A stretch of 46,368 nt of DNA, taken from contig JAISNR010000135.1 in the NCBI GenBank assembly GCA_031276135.1, forward strand, positions 1 to 46,368, read 5' to 3'. Position 1 is the first letter of the stretch; each line of letters opens with the position of its first letter. Source of the DNA: Eubacteriales Family XIII. Incertae Sedis bacterium. GTDB lineage: Bacteria; Bacillota; Clostridia; Peptostreptococcales; Anaerovoracaceae. A program made the position numbers and the translations under genes. Positions 35,604-43,500 of the stretch are shown here, one piece after another. Below the pieces are notes generated by a model. The model saw only the letters and a program-made list of their open reading frames with translations. It searched no databases and had not been told where the DNA came from.

Positions 35604-37661
35604 ATGGGTGAGGAAAAACTGTACGGCTATGCCGGGAAGATCGCCCGAATCGATCTGACGCACCGATCTGTGGAATGCATCCCGACATCGAAGTACGCGC
35701 CGAAATACATCGGCGGACGCGGGATATGCAACAAGATTTACTGGGACGAGGTCGGTCCCGGCGTCGGGGCTTTCGACCCCGAGAACAAGGTCATCCTCAT
35801 GACCGGCCCGACGACGGGAACCGGCATCCCGACGGGCGGACGCACTTCCGTCTGCGGGATCGCTCCCAACAGCCTGCCGGAGCAGTATTGCTGGGGCAAC
35901 ATCGGCGGATGGTTCGGGGCACACCTGAAATTCGCGGGCTGGGACGGCTTTATCATCGAGGGGAAGGCCGACGCGCCGACCTATGTCTTTATCGACGACG
36001 GTGCGATCACCTTCCATTCCGCGCACGAATTGTGGGGCATGCTCGTGCATGACGCGCAGCACAAGCTGGAAGAGCTTCTCGGCAAGGACGTGACGAGCCT
36101 CGTCATCGGCCCGGCCGGGGAAAACCGCGTGCGCATCGCGAGCATCACTTCGAGCAACGACAACGTCGCCGCGAAGGGCGGCTTGGGCGCCGTGTGGGGC
36201 TCCAAGAATTTGAAGGCCGTCGCGGTGCGCGGCACGGGCTTCATCGAACCCTACGATATCCCCAAACTCTTGGAGTTGCGGCGCAGGATGGGCAATCCGC
36301 AGCGCCGTTTGAATCCGATCCGGTACAAGGACGCGTGCACCTTCCGCCCGCATATCCGCTTCGACATGCCGGAGGGCGAGATCATCAAGGAGGCGCGTGT
36401 GACCTGCAGCTACGGTTGCAACCAGCGCTGCAATCTCTTCGTGCTGGATACGAAATCCGCCTTTCCGCGCAAACGCACGAATCAGGTGCACAAGTGCATC
36501 GGCGTATACGCGTTCAAGATGATGAATGATTCGGGATGGAACCCCGGCATGACCTTCCATACGGAAAAGAATTACGTTCCCGCCTGCCTGTGGATGGCCG
36601 GAACGCCGACCGCTCCGGACACGAGCGATCCTTACCTTGATGAACTGAACGCGCGCCGCATCGGCAATACGATGAATTTCTGGGACGGCGATTACGATCG
36701 CGGCAACGTGATCAACGACCTGTGCACGCAGTACGGCATAGACAAATGGGATGTGATCGTTTGGCTGATGACGTGGCTGATCATGGGCAAGCGCACCGGC
36801 GTCTTGAGCGACGCGGATTTCGGCATGGAGATCGACCCCGGCTCCGAGGCGTTCATGACGCAACTCCTGCACAGCATCACCTATCGCGAAGGATATTGGG
36901 GCAATCTGCTCGCGGACGGGATGGCGCGGGCGATCCGAACCTTGGGCAAGGAAAAATACGGAGATACGATCTACAAGGATTTGATATCGAACGTCATACC
37001 CGGCAAACAGCTCGACATCCCCATCAGCTTTGAATCCGCATGGGGGCATTGCTTTCATTGGCAAGGCCGCGGCTATCAGGGAATCAACAACGCCGCCGCT
37101 TGGCTGCCCGCCACCCTGCTCCTGATGACCAACACGCGGGACGCGCAGACCAATTCGCACATCCACGAAACCTTGGAATACATGCATGCCGTGCAGGACG
37201 ACCCCTGCCACAACCCGCGCGTGGCCGAATGCGCGATCATGAACGAGGACAAGGCGGAGCTGAAGGAATCCATAACGAGCTGCGACCTGCAATGCCCGAA
37301 CATCTACTGGACGGACATGGAATGCGAGATGCTCTATGCCGCGACGGGCATAAAGATGACGGAAGAGGAACTCAAGCGCTACTGCCGGCGTTCGAAGAAC
37401 CTGTTCCGCGCGATTCTGATCCGCAACCACGGGCGGACGCGCGAGATGGAGGTCAATGAGGTCTATCCGCCTCTGCGCTATCCGGATTGCGAGGGCGTCA
37501 CGGTTTCATTCGAAGATTTCAACGATTTGGTGGATATGTACTATGCGGGTCGAGGATGGGATCGCGAAACGGGATGGCCCACGCGCGCCGCGTATGCGGA
37601 ATGCGATCTCGGCGATGTCGCCGACGCGCTCGAAAGAATCGGCAAGGCGCCGCCGCAGTGA
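35604..37661 (+). CDS. Aldehyde:ferredoxin oxidoreductase family protein (tungsten/pterin enzyme)
   Basis: A 685-residue protein of the AOR family, which bind a bis-pterin tungsten (or molybdenum) cofactor and one [4Fe-4S] cluster. The N-terminal GRGICNKIYWDEVGPG, GPTTGTGIPTGGR, GGWFGAHLKFAGWDG and KGGLGAVWGSKNLKAV blocks are typical. The cluster cysteines 268, 272 and 276 are spaced C-x3-C-x3-C, whereas Pyrococcus AOR has C-x2-C-x3-C. It is about 80 residues longer than hyperthermophile AORs. With the preceding four-cluster protein it could be an aldehyde oxidoreductase (acid reduction or aldehyde oxidation) or a BamB-like low-potential reductase; the sequence does not decide. Tungsten use is inferred from the family. 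Confidence 0.9.
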   Translation: MGEEKLYGYAGKIARIDLTHRSVECIPTSKYAPKYIGGRGICNKIYWDEVGPGVGAFDPENKVILMTGPTTGTGIPTGGRTSVCGIAPNSLPEQYCWGNIGGWFGAHLKFAGWDGFIIEGKADAPTYVFIDDGAITFHSAHELWGMLVHDAQHKLEELLGKDVTSLVIGPAGENRVRIASITSSNDNVAAKGGLGAVWGSKNLKAVAVRGTGFIEPYDIPKLLELRRRMGNPQRRLNPIRYKDACTFRPHIRFDMPEGEIIKEARVTCSYGCNQRCNLFVLDTKSAFPRKRTNQVHKCIGVYAFKMMNDSGWNPGMTFHTEKNYVPACLWMAGTPTAPDTSDPYLDELNARRIGNTMNFWDGDYDRGNVINDLCTQYGIDKWDVIVWLMTWLIMGKRTGVLSDADFGMEIDPGSEAFMTQLLHSITYREGYWGNLLADGMARAIRTLGKEKYGDTIYKDLISNVIPGKQLDIPISFESAWGHCFHWQGRGYQGINNAAAWLPATLLLMTNTRDAQTNSHIHETLEYMHAVQDDPCHNPRVAECAIMNEDKAELKESITSCDLQCPNIYWTDMECEMLYAATGIKMTEEELKRYCRRSKNLFRAILIRNHGRTREMEVNEVYPPLRYPDCEGVTVSFEDFNDLVDMYYAGRGWDRETGWPTRAAYAECDLGDVADALERIGKAPPQ

Positions 37662-37699
37662 GCACACTGAGCGGACCTTTACGGGAGATGATGAAAGAA

Positions 37700-38425
37700 A
37701 TGGGTTTTTATAAGATCATTCCTCTGCATTTGGGCACGATCACGCGGCCCAAATCCAATATGATCCTCGACAATCCGCCGAGCGACGAACGCGGGGACTT
37801 TCCGCTTCTCGCCTATTATCTGGAGGGAGCGCGCAGGATTCTCGTGGATACAGGCGGCAACCCGCCGGACGATCCCTACGGCCAAAAGGCGCAGCCGTAT
37901 GCGCGCACGCCGGAACAGGAATTGCCGAACGCGTTGCGCGCCGCCGCAGGCGTCGCGCCTGCGGATATCGAGATTGTGATCCTGACGCATCTGCACTGGG
38001 ATCATGCGGCGAACAATCACCTGTTGCCGAACGCGCGCTTTTACTGCCAGCGCGCCGAATACGATTTTATTCAAAACCCCACGCCCGAGGCGAGCATGGG
38101 TTACGAATTCGAACGCGTGCGCAGGACGTCCTACGAACTCGTGGACGGCGATGCCCGGCTGTTCGATTCCGTTTCCGTGTTGCTGACGCCGGGGCATACG
38201 AAGGGCGGACAGTGCGTCGTCGTGGATACGGCGGAAGGCAAGGTCGTGTTGACGGGCGATCTGGTCACCCTGCGCGAGAGTTACCGCATGGATCCGCCCA
38301 TGCCGAACGGCCTGTGCATCGACAGAAAGGCCATGCTGGCGAGTCTGTCGAAAGTAAAAGCCGTTTCGGAGAAGATCATGCCGGGACACGATCCGAGCGT
38401 GCTGCTTCCGGACGCCACTTGGTAA
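37700..38425 (+). CDS. Metallo-beta-lactamase-fold hydrolase (AHL-lactonase-like, second copy)
   Basis: A 241-residue metallohydrolase. HLHWDH (residues 97-102), TPGHTKGGQCV, the bridging Asp in LTGDLV, and MPGHDP form the dinuclear metal site. It is related to the operon 1 copy but shorter. ATG 37700 is chosen because GGGAG lies 12 bases before it; ATG 37688 and 37691 are too close to that site, and a GTG at 37658 that overlaps the AOR stop is also possible. In the operon it stands between AOR and SDR 3, so hydrolysis of a lactone, ester or thioester intermediate is likely (inference). Confidence 0.83.
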   Translation: MGFYKIIPLHLGTITRPKSNMILDNPPSDERGDFPLLAYYLEGARRILVDTGGNPPDDPYGQKAQPYARTPEQELPNALRAAAGVAPADIEIVILTHLHWDHAANNHLLPNARFYCQRAEYDFIQNPTPEASMGYEFERVRRTSYELVDGDARLFDSVSVLLTPGHTKGGQCVVVDTAEGKVVLTGDLVTLRESYRMDPPMPNGLCIDRKAMLASLSKVKAVSEKIMPGHDPSVLLPDATW

Positions 38426-38437
38426 ATCGAGGTTAAT

Positions 38438-39247
38438 ATGAAAAATGAAGAGAGGAAACGCGGCGTAAGACTTCATGGAAAAATCGCCATAATCACAGGC
38501 GCAGGTTCCGGCATGGGGCGTGCATCGGCGAAGCGTTTCGCCGAGGAGGGCGCGAAAGTCGTCGTCGCCGACATCACGGACGCGGGCAACGAAACCGTTG
38601 CGGAGATCAAAACCGCAGGAGGCGAAGCCGTCTTTGTCAAGACGGATGTGTCCAAGCCGGAGGACTGCCAAAGGATGGTCGATGCGGCGCTTAAAGCTTT
38701 CGGAAAGCTGAACGTTCTGTACAACAACGCAGCCCTGCCGCAGAAGGAAAAGAGCTTTGCGGACGTTTCGAACGATGAGTGGGATCGCATCATGAACGTC
38801 AACCTGCGCGGGCCTTTCTTCGCTTGCAAGGCCGCGTATCCCGCCTTCCTGAAGGCCGGAGGCGGCGTTTATCTCGCGACGGCCTCCCTCGGCGCGATCA
38901 TGCCGCGCGCGATGAGCGCGGTCTATTCCCCGTCCAAGGCCGGACTCATCTGCCTGTACAAGGTTCTCGCGAGCGAATTGGCGAAGGACAATATCCGCGC
39001 GAACGTCATCTTGCCCGGACCGACCGCGAGCCCGATGCTGAAGCAGTTCATGGGCGGCGACAGAGAGAGCATGTCGGATGAGGAAATAAAGAATATCGTG
39101 GCAAAATCCATGGCCTTCGGCCGCTGTGTGGAACCCTTGGACGTCGCGAACGCGGCGGTGTTTCTGGCCTCCGACGAGGCCGGCATGATCTCCGGCGAAA
39201 CCCTGCTGGTGGACGGCGGACGCTCTGTGGCGCGCGGCAGGGATTGA
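38438..39247 (+). CDS. Short-chain dehydrogenase/reductase (SDR 3)
   Basis: A 269-residue classical SDR with a short N-terminal extension. TGAGSGMGRA is the cofactor motif and VADIT suggests NAD(H). YNNAA replaces NNAG, the catalytic Ser is in ATASLGA, and YSPSK holds Tyr and Lys. GPTASPML follows. It is 12 bases downstream of the MBL-fold gene and 63 bases before the LeuC-like gene, so it probably oxidises or reduces a hydroxy/keto intermediate of the same path. Closest by motif to SDR 2 of operon 3. Confidence 0.9.
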   Translation: MKNEERKRGVRLHGKIAIITGAGSGMGRASAKRFAEEGAKVVVADITDAGNETVAEIKTAGGEAVFVKTDVSKPEDCQRMVDAALKAFGKLNVLYNNAALPQKEKSFADVSNDEWDRIMNVNLRGPFFACKAAYPAFLKAGGGVYLATASLGAIMPRAMSAVYSPSKAGLICLYKVLASELAKDNIRANVILPGPTASPMLKQFMGGDRESMSDEEIKNIVAKSMAFGRCVEPLDVANAAVFLASDEAGMISGETLLVDGGRSVARGRD

Positions 39248-39310
39248 TCTTTGCGAGCGATGAACACCGGATTCGGCCGCCGGCATCGAAAAAGGAGAGT
39301 GAGTCAAGGC

Positions 39311-40585
39311 ATGGGCATGACAATGTCGGAAAAAATCATCGCCGCGCACGCGGGCGTACAGCATGTGAAACCCGGCGACATCGTCACCTGCGATGTCGAT
39401 TGGATCGGGATACACGATATGTTTTTCACGGTCGGCGGGCAGGGGGATTTCAGCAAGATCAAGCAGCTGCACGATCCGGACAAGACGGTGGTGCTGCTCG
39501 ACCACGGCGTGCCTTCGCCGACGCCGGCGGACGCGGAAGGGGCGTGCAGAGCGAGGACTTTCGTGAAAAAACACGGCATCAAGAACTTCTTTGACGTGGG
39601 CAATCACGGCGTGATCCATCAAAAACTTGCGGAGGAAGGCTTCGCGGCGCCCGGCAAAATGATCGCCTGCGGGGATTCGCATACCTGCGCGGCGGGCGCG
39701 TTCAACTGCGCGGCCAGAGGCTTTGGACCCGCAGATATGATCTACGTCCTGTGCGTCGGCCAAAATTGGTACCAAGTCGCGCCCACGGTGAAATACGAGC
39801 TGTACGGCGCGCTGCCGGATTTGGTTACGGCGAAGGACCTGTTTTTGCATATCGCGGGCGTATTCGGCGAGGCGACGAATCAAAACGTGGAATTCGGCGG
39901 ACCGGGCCTTTCGTCCCTGTCCGTTCCGTCCAGACAGAGCGTTGCGACGATGTGCGCGGAGATCAACGCGGAGTTTGCCGTCTTTCCGCATGACGATGTG
40001 CTGGAAAACTATCTGCGCGGCAGGGCGCGGGGCGCTTATGAGCCGGTCGCGGCGGATGCGGACGCCGTGTACGACGCGGTCAGGCGGATCGATTTGAACG
40101 AGCTTGCGCCCTATGTTTCGGGTCCGCATTCCATACCGAACAATTGCGCGCCCGTGCGCGCGTCGGAAGGCCTGCCCATACAGCAGGCCATCCTCGGTTC
40201 GTGTTCAAACGGCCGCATCGAGGATCTCGCCCTCGCCGCTCGGTTGATCAAGGGCAAGAAGGTTGCGGACGGCGTGCGTTTCCTCGTGACGCCGGCCTCG
40301 CAGGCCATCTATCTGGAGGCTTTGCGGAAGGGTTATCTGGAAACCTTGGCGGAAGCGGGCGCTGTGATCACGAACGCGACCTGCGGCGCCTGCTACGGCG
40401 GGCATTTGGGTCTGATCGGCACGGGCGAGCGTTGCGTCTCCACGACCACGCGAAATTTCAAGGGACGCATGGGGAGCGCGGATGCGGAGATCCTGCTGGC
40501 CGGCCCCGCGACCGTGGTCGCTTCCGCCGTCTGCGGCCGGATAAGCGATCCGCGCAATTGCTTTGAGAGGGGTGTGCCGCAATGA
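39311..40585 (+). CDS. LeuC/aconitase-family hydratase large subunit (DmdA-like)
   Basis: A 424-residue [4Fe-4S] hydro-lyase large subunit. It begins MGMTMSEKIIAAHAG like short archaeal/clostridial LeuC. DHGVPSPTP, CGDSHTCAAGAF, GSCSNGRIEDL and NATCGACYGGHLG hold the cluster cysteines and active-site residues. With the small subunit next to it, the pair adds or removes water on a maleate- or malate-type acid. Family options are isopropylmalate isomerase, homoaconitase, methylaconitate-type hydratase, and dimethylmaleate hydratase DmdAB of E. barkeri. No other leucine genes are present. The downstream lyase and isomerase favour the DmdA-like option. ATG 39311 follows AAGGAGAG. Confidence 0.88.
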   Translation: MGMTMSEKIIAAHAGVQHVKPGDIVTCDVDWIGIHDMFFTVGGQGDFSKIKQLHDPDKTVVLLDHGVPSPTPADAEGACRARTFVKKHGIKNFFDVGNHGVIHQKLAEEGFAAPGKMIACGDSHTCAAGAFNCAARGFGPADMIYVLCVGQNWYQVAPTVKYELYGALPDLVTAKDLFLHIAGVFGEATNQNVEFGGPGLSSLSVPSRQSVATMCAEINAEFAVFPHDDVLENYLRGRARGAYEPVAADADAVYDAVRRIDLNELAPYVSGPHSIPNNCAPVRASEGLPIQQAILGSCSNGRIEDLALAARLIKGKKVADGVRFLVTPASQAIYLEALRKGYLETLAEAGAVITNATCGACYGGHLGLIGTGERCVSTTTRNFKGRMGSADAEILLAGPATVVASAVCGRISDPRNCFERGVPQ

Positions 40586-41076
40586 TCATAAAAGGGAAAG
40601 TATGGAAATTCGGAGACGACATCAACACGGATCTCATCTTTCCGCACACCGCTTTTCGGGTTTCGCCCGAAGAGCAGCCGAGGTATGTGTTCAGCGACAA
40701 CCGCCCCGGCTGGAGCGCCTCGGTCGGACGGGGCGACATCATCGTGGCAGGCCGGAATTTCGGAACGGGCTCCAGCAGGCCGGGCGCGGTCCTTTTGAAA
40801 CGCCTCGGCCTCGGCGGCATGCTTTCCGACAGCATGAACGGCCTGTTCTTCCGAAACTGCATAGGCTACGGCTTCCCCGCCATGCAGTGCGCGGGCGTGA
40901 GCGCGCTCTTCGATGAAGGTGATGTCGCCGAATTCGACTTGACAAGCGGTGAGATCCGGAATCTGACGAGCGGTGCGACCGCTTTGGGAAATCCGATTTC
41001 CCGGAGCATGGCGGAGACCCTGGAAGCGGGAGGTATATTTGAACTGCTGACACAAAAGGGCTATATCGAAGCTTAG
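40582..41076 (+). CDS. LeuD/aconitase-family hydratase small subunit (DmdB-like)
   Basis: A 164-residue swivelling-domain subunit. KGKVWKFGDDINTDLIFP at the start and RNFGTGSSRPGAVL, the substrate-specificity loop and helix, are family hallmarks. The usual YLRT loop of isopropylmalate isomerase is not seen; TAFRVSPEEQPRYVF stands in its place, which argues against 3-isopropylmalate as the substrate. Its ATG overlaps the LeuC-like stop (ATGA), so the two subunits are made together. Confidence 0.88.
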   Translation: MIIKGKVWKFGDDINTDLIFPHTAFRVSPEEQPRYVFSDNRPGWSASVGRGDIIVAGRNFGTGSSRPGAVLLKRLGLGGMLSDSMNGLFFRNCIGYGFPAMQCAGVSALFDEGDVAEFDLTSGEIRNLTSGATALGNPISRSMAETLEAGGIFELLTQKGYIEA

Positions 41077-41099
41077 ATCGCAAAGGAGGGCAAAATCCC

Positions 41100-41396
41100 G
41101 TGATCATCGCAAACGTTTTGTACAAGATCAAACCGGGCCAAAGGAACGCTTTCCTCGCCGCGTGCCGTGAGATCGGGCTTTTGGAAAACACGCACAAGGA
41201 AAAAGGGAACATCGCCTACGATCATTACCTTCCCGTCCACGACGAAAACGCCGTATTCTGCGCGGAACTCTGGGAGGACGCGGACGCGTTCACGGCGCAC
41301 AGAAGCGCGCCGCATGTGGTGAAATTTCAAGATGTGAAGAAGCGCTATGTCGCGGACGCGGATCTCAGCGTGTTCGAGGGGGCGCGAAAGGAATAA
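41100..41396 (+). CDS. ABM-domain protein (putative quinol monooxygenase/YgiN-like)
   Basis: A 98-residue ferredoxin-like-fold protein of the antibiotic biosynthesis monooxygenase domain family. IKPGQRNAFLAACREIGLLE, GNIAYDHYLPVHD and ELWEDADAFTAHRSAPHV are typical. The start is GTG 41100 behind AAAGGAGGGC. Despite the name, many ABM proteins are isomerases, lyases or heme-binding proteins and dimerise. In an oxygen-free pathway a monooxygenase role is unlikely. It stands between the hydratase and the lyase genes, so an auxiliary or isomerase role is plausible, but nothing in the sequence proves it. Confidence 0.8.
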   Translation: MIIANVLYKIKPGQRNAFLAACREIGLLENTHKEKGNIAYDHYLPVHDENAVFCAELWEDADAFTAHRSAPHVVKFQDVKKRYVADADLSVFEGARKE

Positions 41397-41418
41397 TCGA
41401 GAAAGGAAGGCAACTGTT

Positions 41419-42294
41419 ATGGTAAAGAATCCCGGAAAGGTGCTGCGGGAAAGGCTGAAGAAACCGGGGATCCTCATGGCACCGGGCGTATATGACGGCA
41501 TCTCGGCGCGCGTTGTGGAACAGGCCGGCTTTGAACTCGCTTACCAGACGGGGGCGGGCGTGGCGGCCGGGGCGATCGCGCAACCCGATATCGGGCTGAC
41601 GACGATGAACGACACGGTGAACGTGTGCAGGACGCTGGCGATGAAACTGAACATCCCCCTGATCTGCGACGCGGACACGGGTTACGGAAACGCCCTGAAC
41701 GCCATTCGGACCGTGCATGAGTTCGAGATGGCCGGCGCGGCGGCCGTGCAGATCGAGGATCAGGTCGCGCCCAAGCGCTGCGGGCACCTGAGCGGAAAGA
41801 CGGTGATTCCGGCCGACGAATACGTGCAGAAGCTGAAGGCTGTTCTGAAAGAACGGTATTATGCGGAAACACTGATCATCGCACGGACGGACGCGCGCGC
41901 CGCAGTCGGCTTCGACGACGCCGTGGAACGCGGCAAGATGTACATCGAAGCCGGGGCGGACATCCTGTTCTTCGAGGCGCCGCAATCGATCGAGGAGATT
42001 GAGAAGGTGGCGAAGCTCTTTGCCGGGCAACTGCCTGTCCTGATCAATCAGGTGATCGGCGGGCGTACGCCCGAATTGACGGCCGACGAGTTTGAACAAC
42101 TGGGCTTTAAGATCGTCATATTCCCGTCCGTCATGCCCTATTACGCTTCGCTTATGCTGCGCAAGGCGGCGGACAGCATCATGGAGAAAAAGACGGACAG
42201 GGACATCGTTCCGGGCGGCGACGGCTCGAACATGTTCCGCACGATGGGACTCGAGGAATGGCAGGCCAAAGATAAGGAATACCGCGTCGAATAG
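41419..42294 (+). CDS. Isocitrate lyase/PEP mutase family lyase (dimethylmalate or methylisocitrate lyase)
   Basis: A 291-residue TIM-barrel enzyme that cleaves a C-C bond in a 2-hydroxy di- or tricarboxylate. APGVYDGISA, DADTGYGN (84-91, Mg2+ binding) and KRCGH (119-123, catalytic Cys121) are the signatures. KRCGH separates true lyases from PEP mutases and phosphonopyruvate hydrolases. Candidates are 2,3-dimethylmalate lyase (to propionate and pyruvate), 2-methylisocitrate lyase (PrpB) and oxaloacetate hydrolase-like enzymes. With LeuCD-like and PrpF-like neighbours and no methylcitrate synthase, dimethylmalate lyase fits best. ATG 41419 follows GAAAGGAAGG; the track start at 41347 overlaps the ABM gene. 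Confidence 0.88.
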   Translation: MVKNPGKVLRERLKKPGILMAPGVYDGISARVVEQAGFELAYQTGAGVAAGAIAQPDIGLTTMNDTVNVCRTLAMKLNIPLICDADTGYGNALNAIRTVHEFEMAGAAAVQIEDQVAPKRCGHLSGKTVIPADEYVQKLKAVLKERYYAETLIIARTDARAAVGFDDAVERGKMYIEAGADILFFEAPQSIEEIEKVAKLFAGQLPVLINQVIGGRTPELTADEFEQLGFKIVIFPSVMPYYASLMLRKAADSIMEKKTDRDIVPGGDGSNMFRTMGLEEWQAKDKEYRVE

Positions 42295-42317
42295 GCGCGC
42301 GCAAGGAGGAAACGAAT

Positions 42318-43472
42318 TTGAAAACGAGAGATTTGGTGCCGTTCAGATGCACGATCATGCGCTGCGGCACAAGCAAGGGCATATTCTTGCACAAAAATCA
42401 TCTGCCGCAGGATGAGGCGCGCAGGGATCGCGTGATCTTGGCGATCTTCGGCAGTCCGGATCCGAGGCAGATCGACGGCCTCGGCGGCGCGGAGCCCCTG
42501 ACGAGCAAACTGGCACTGATCGGGCCGCCGACGCGCGAAGACGCGGATGTGGACTATACCTTCGGTCAGGTGGAGATCGGCAAGCCCTTCATCCACTATT
42601 CCGGCCTCTGCGGCAATATTTCCTCCGGCATCGGCACCTTTGCGATCGAAGAGGGCTTGGTGCGCGCGGAGGAACCCGTCACGCGCGTGCGGGTGCACAG
42701 CACGAACACGCAACAGGTTTACACGCTCGATGTGCCGGTCAGGGACGGTTTGCCGCTCGCCATCGGGGATTACAAGGTGGACGGCGTTCCCGGGACGGGC
42801 GCGAAAGTCACGGTCGACATGGTCGGCACCGTGGCTTCCATGCGAAAGGGCTTGTTCCCGACCGGAAACAAAAAAGACAAACTCGATATTCCCGGTTTGG
42901 GAGAGGTCACGGTTTCCGTCGTGGACGTCGTGAACCCCTGCGCCTTCATCCGCGCGGAAGAACTCGGGCTGAAGGGCGACGAGATATCGAAGGACATGAC
43001 GAAGGAAGTCTACGGTTTCATGGATGTCATCCGATCCAAGGTCGCGAAGCTGCTCGGCCTGGAAAACTGGGACTTGCAGGAAAGCAAGGACCCGACGCCC
43101 TTCCTCGCCTTCGTGGCCGCCGCGCGCGATTACACGAATCACTTGAGCGGCGAAACGGTCAAAGGGGAGGACGTGGACTTTCTGTCGCGCGTATACTTCC
43201 TTGGAAGCATTCATCAGACATACCCCGGCAGCATCTCCTGCGTCACGGCTGCGGCGGCCAAGCTGCCCGGCACGGTCGTATATGAGTTGAGCCGGCAAAG
43301 CGGAAGCGGCACGGTGCGCATCGGCCATCCGGGCGGCGTGATCGATGTGGAGGCGGAGGCCGGAACGGACGCCGCCGGAAACGATGTGATCAAAAAGGTG
43401 ACCTACGGAAGGACGGCGCGCCGCATCATGGACGGCACGGTATATGTGCCGCGCAATCTGATTGAAAGATGA
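42318..43472 (+). CDS. PrpF-family isomerase (methylitaconate/methylaconitate isomerase-like)
   Basis: A 384-residue protein of the PrpF family, a cofactor-free double-bond isomerase with the diaminopimelate-epimerase fold. MRCGTSKGIF at the start, LTSKLALI (Lys64) and SGLCGNISSGIG (Cys98) match the proton-moving Lys and Cys of PrpF and 3-methylitaconate isomerase (Mii). GHPGGVIDVEA is near the end. Other members are 4-oxalomesaconate tautomerases. Start codon is TTG 42318 behind AAGGAGGAAACG. As the last gene of operon 5, next to the lyase and hydratase, it probably shifts the double bond of an alkylated itaconate/maleate-type acid. Confidence 0.88.
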   Translation: MKTRDLVPFRCTIMRCGTSKGIFLHKNHLPQDEARRDRVILAIFGSPDPRQIDGLGGAEPLTSKLALIGPPTREDADVDYTFGQVEIGKPFIHYSGLCGNISSGIGTFAIEEGLVRAEEPVTRVRVHSTNTQQVYTLDVPVRDGLPLAIGDYKVDGVPGTGAKVTVDMVGTVASMRKGLFPTGNKKDKLDIPGLGEVTVSVVDVVNPCAFIRAEELGLKGDEISKDMTKEVYGFMDVIRSKVAKLLGLENWDLQESKDPTPFLAFVAAARDYTNHLSGETVKGEDVDFLSRVYFLGSIHQTYPGSISCVTAAAAKLPGTVVYELSRQSGSGTVRIGHPGGVIDVEAEAGTDAAGNDVIKKVTYGRTARRIMDGTVYVPRNLIER

Positions 43473-43500
43473 TCGCTGTTAGGATTGCGACGGAACGGCA

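Noticed and set aside
33296-40129. Minus-strand ORFs of 769, 653 and 816 codons opposite operon 5
   Set aside because: They are shadow frames of high-GC genes, with Arg/His/Val-rich translations and no family features, while the plus strand shows complete enzymes.
39311-41076. LeuC/LeuD pair as leucine biosynthesis
   Set aside because: No leuA or leuB is nearby, and the small subunit lacks the YLRT-type specificity loop; the neighbours are catabolic.
32276-43472. Operon 5 as an ordinary methylcitrate cycle
   Set aside because: PrpD-, PrpB- and PrpF-family genes are present, but no methylcitrate synthase or propionyl-CoA ligase is seen, and the hydratase is LeuCD-like rather than AcnD/AcnB.
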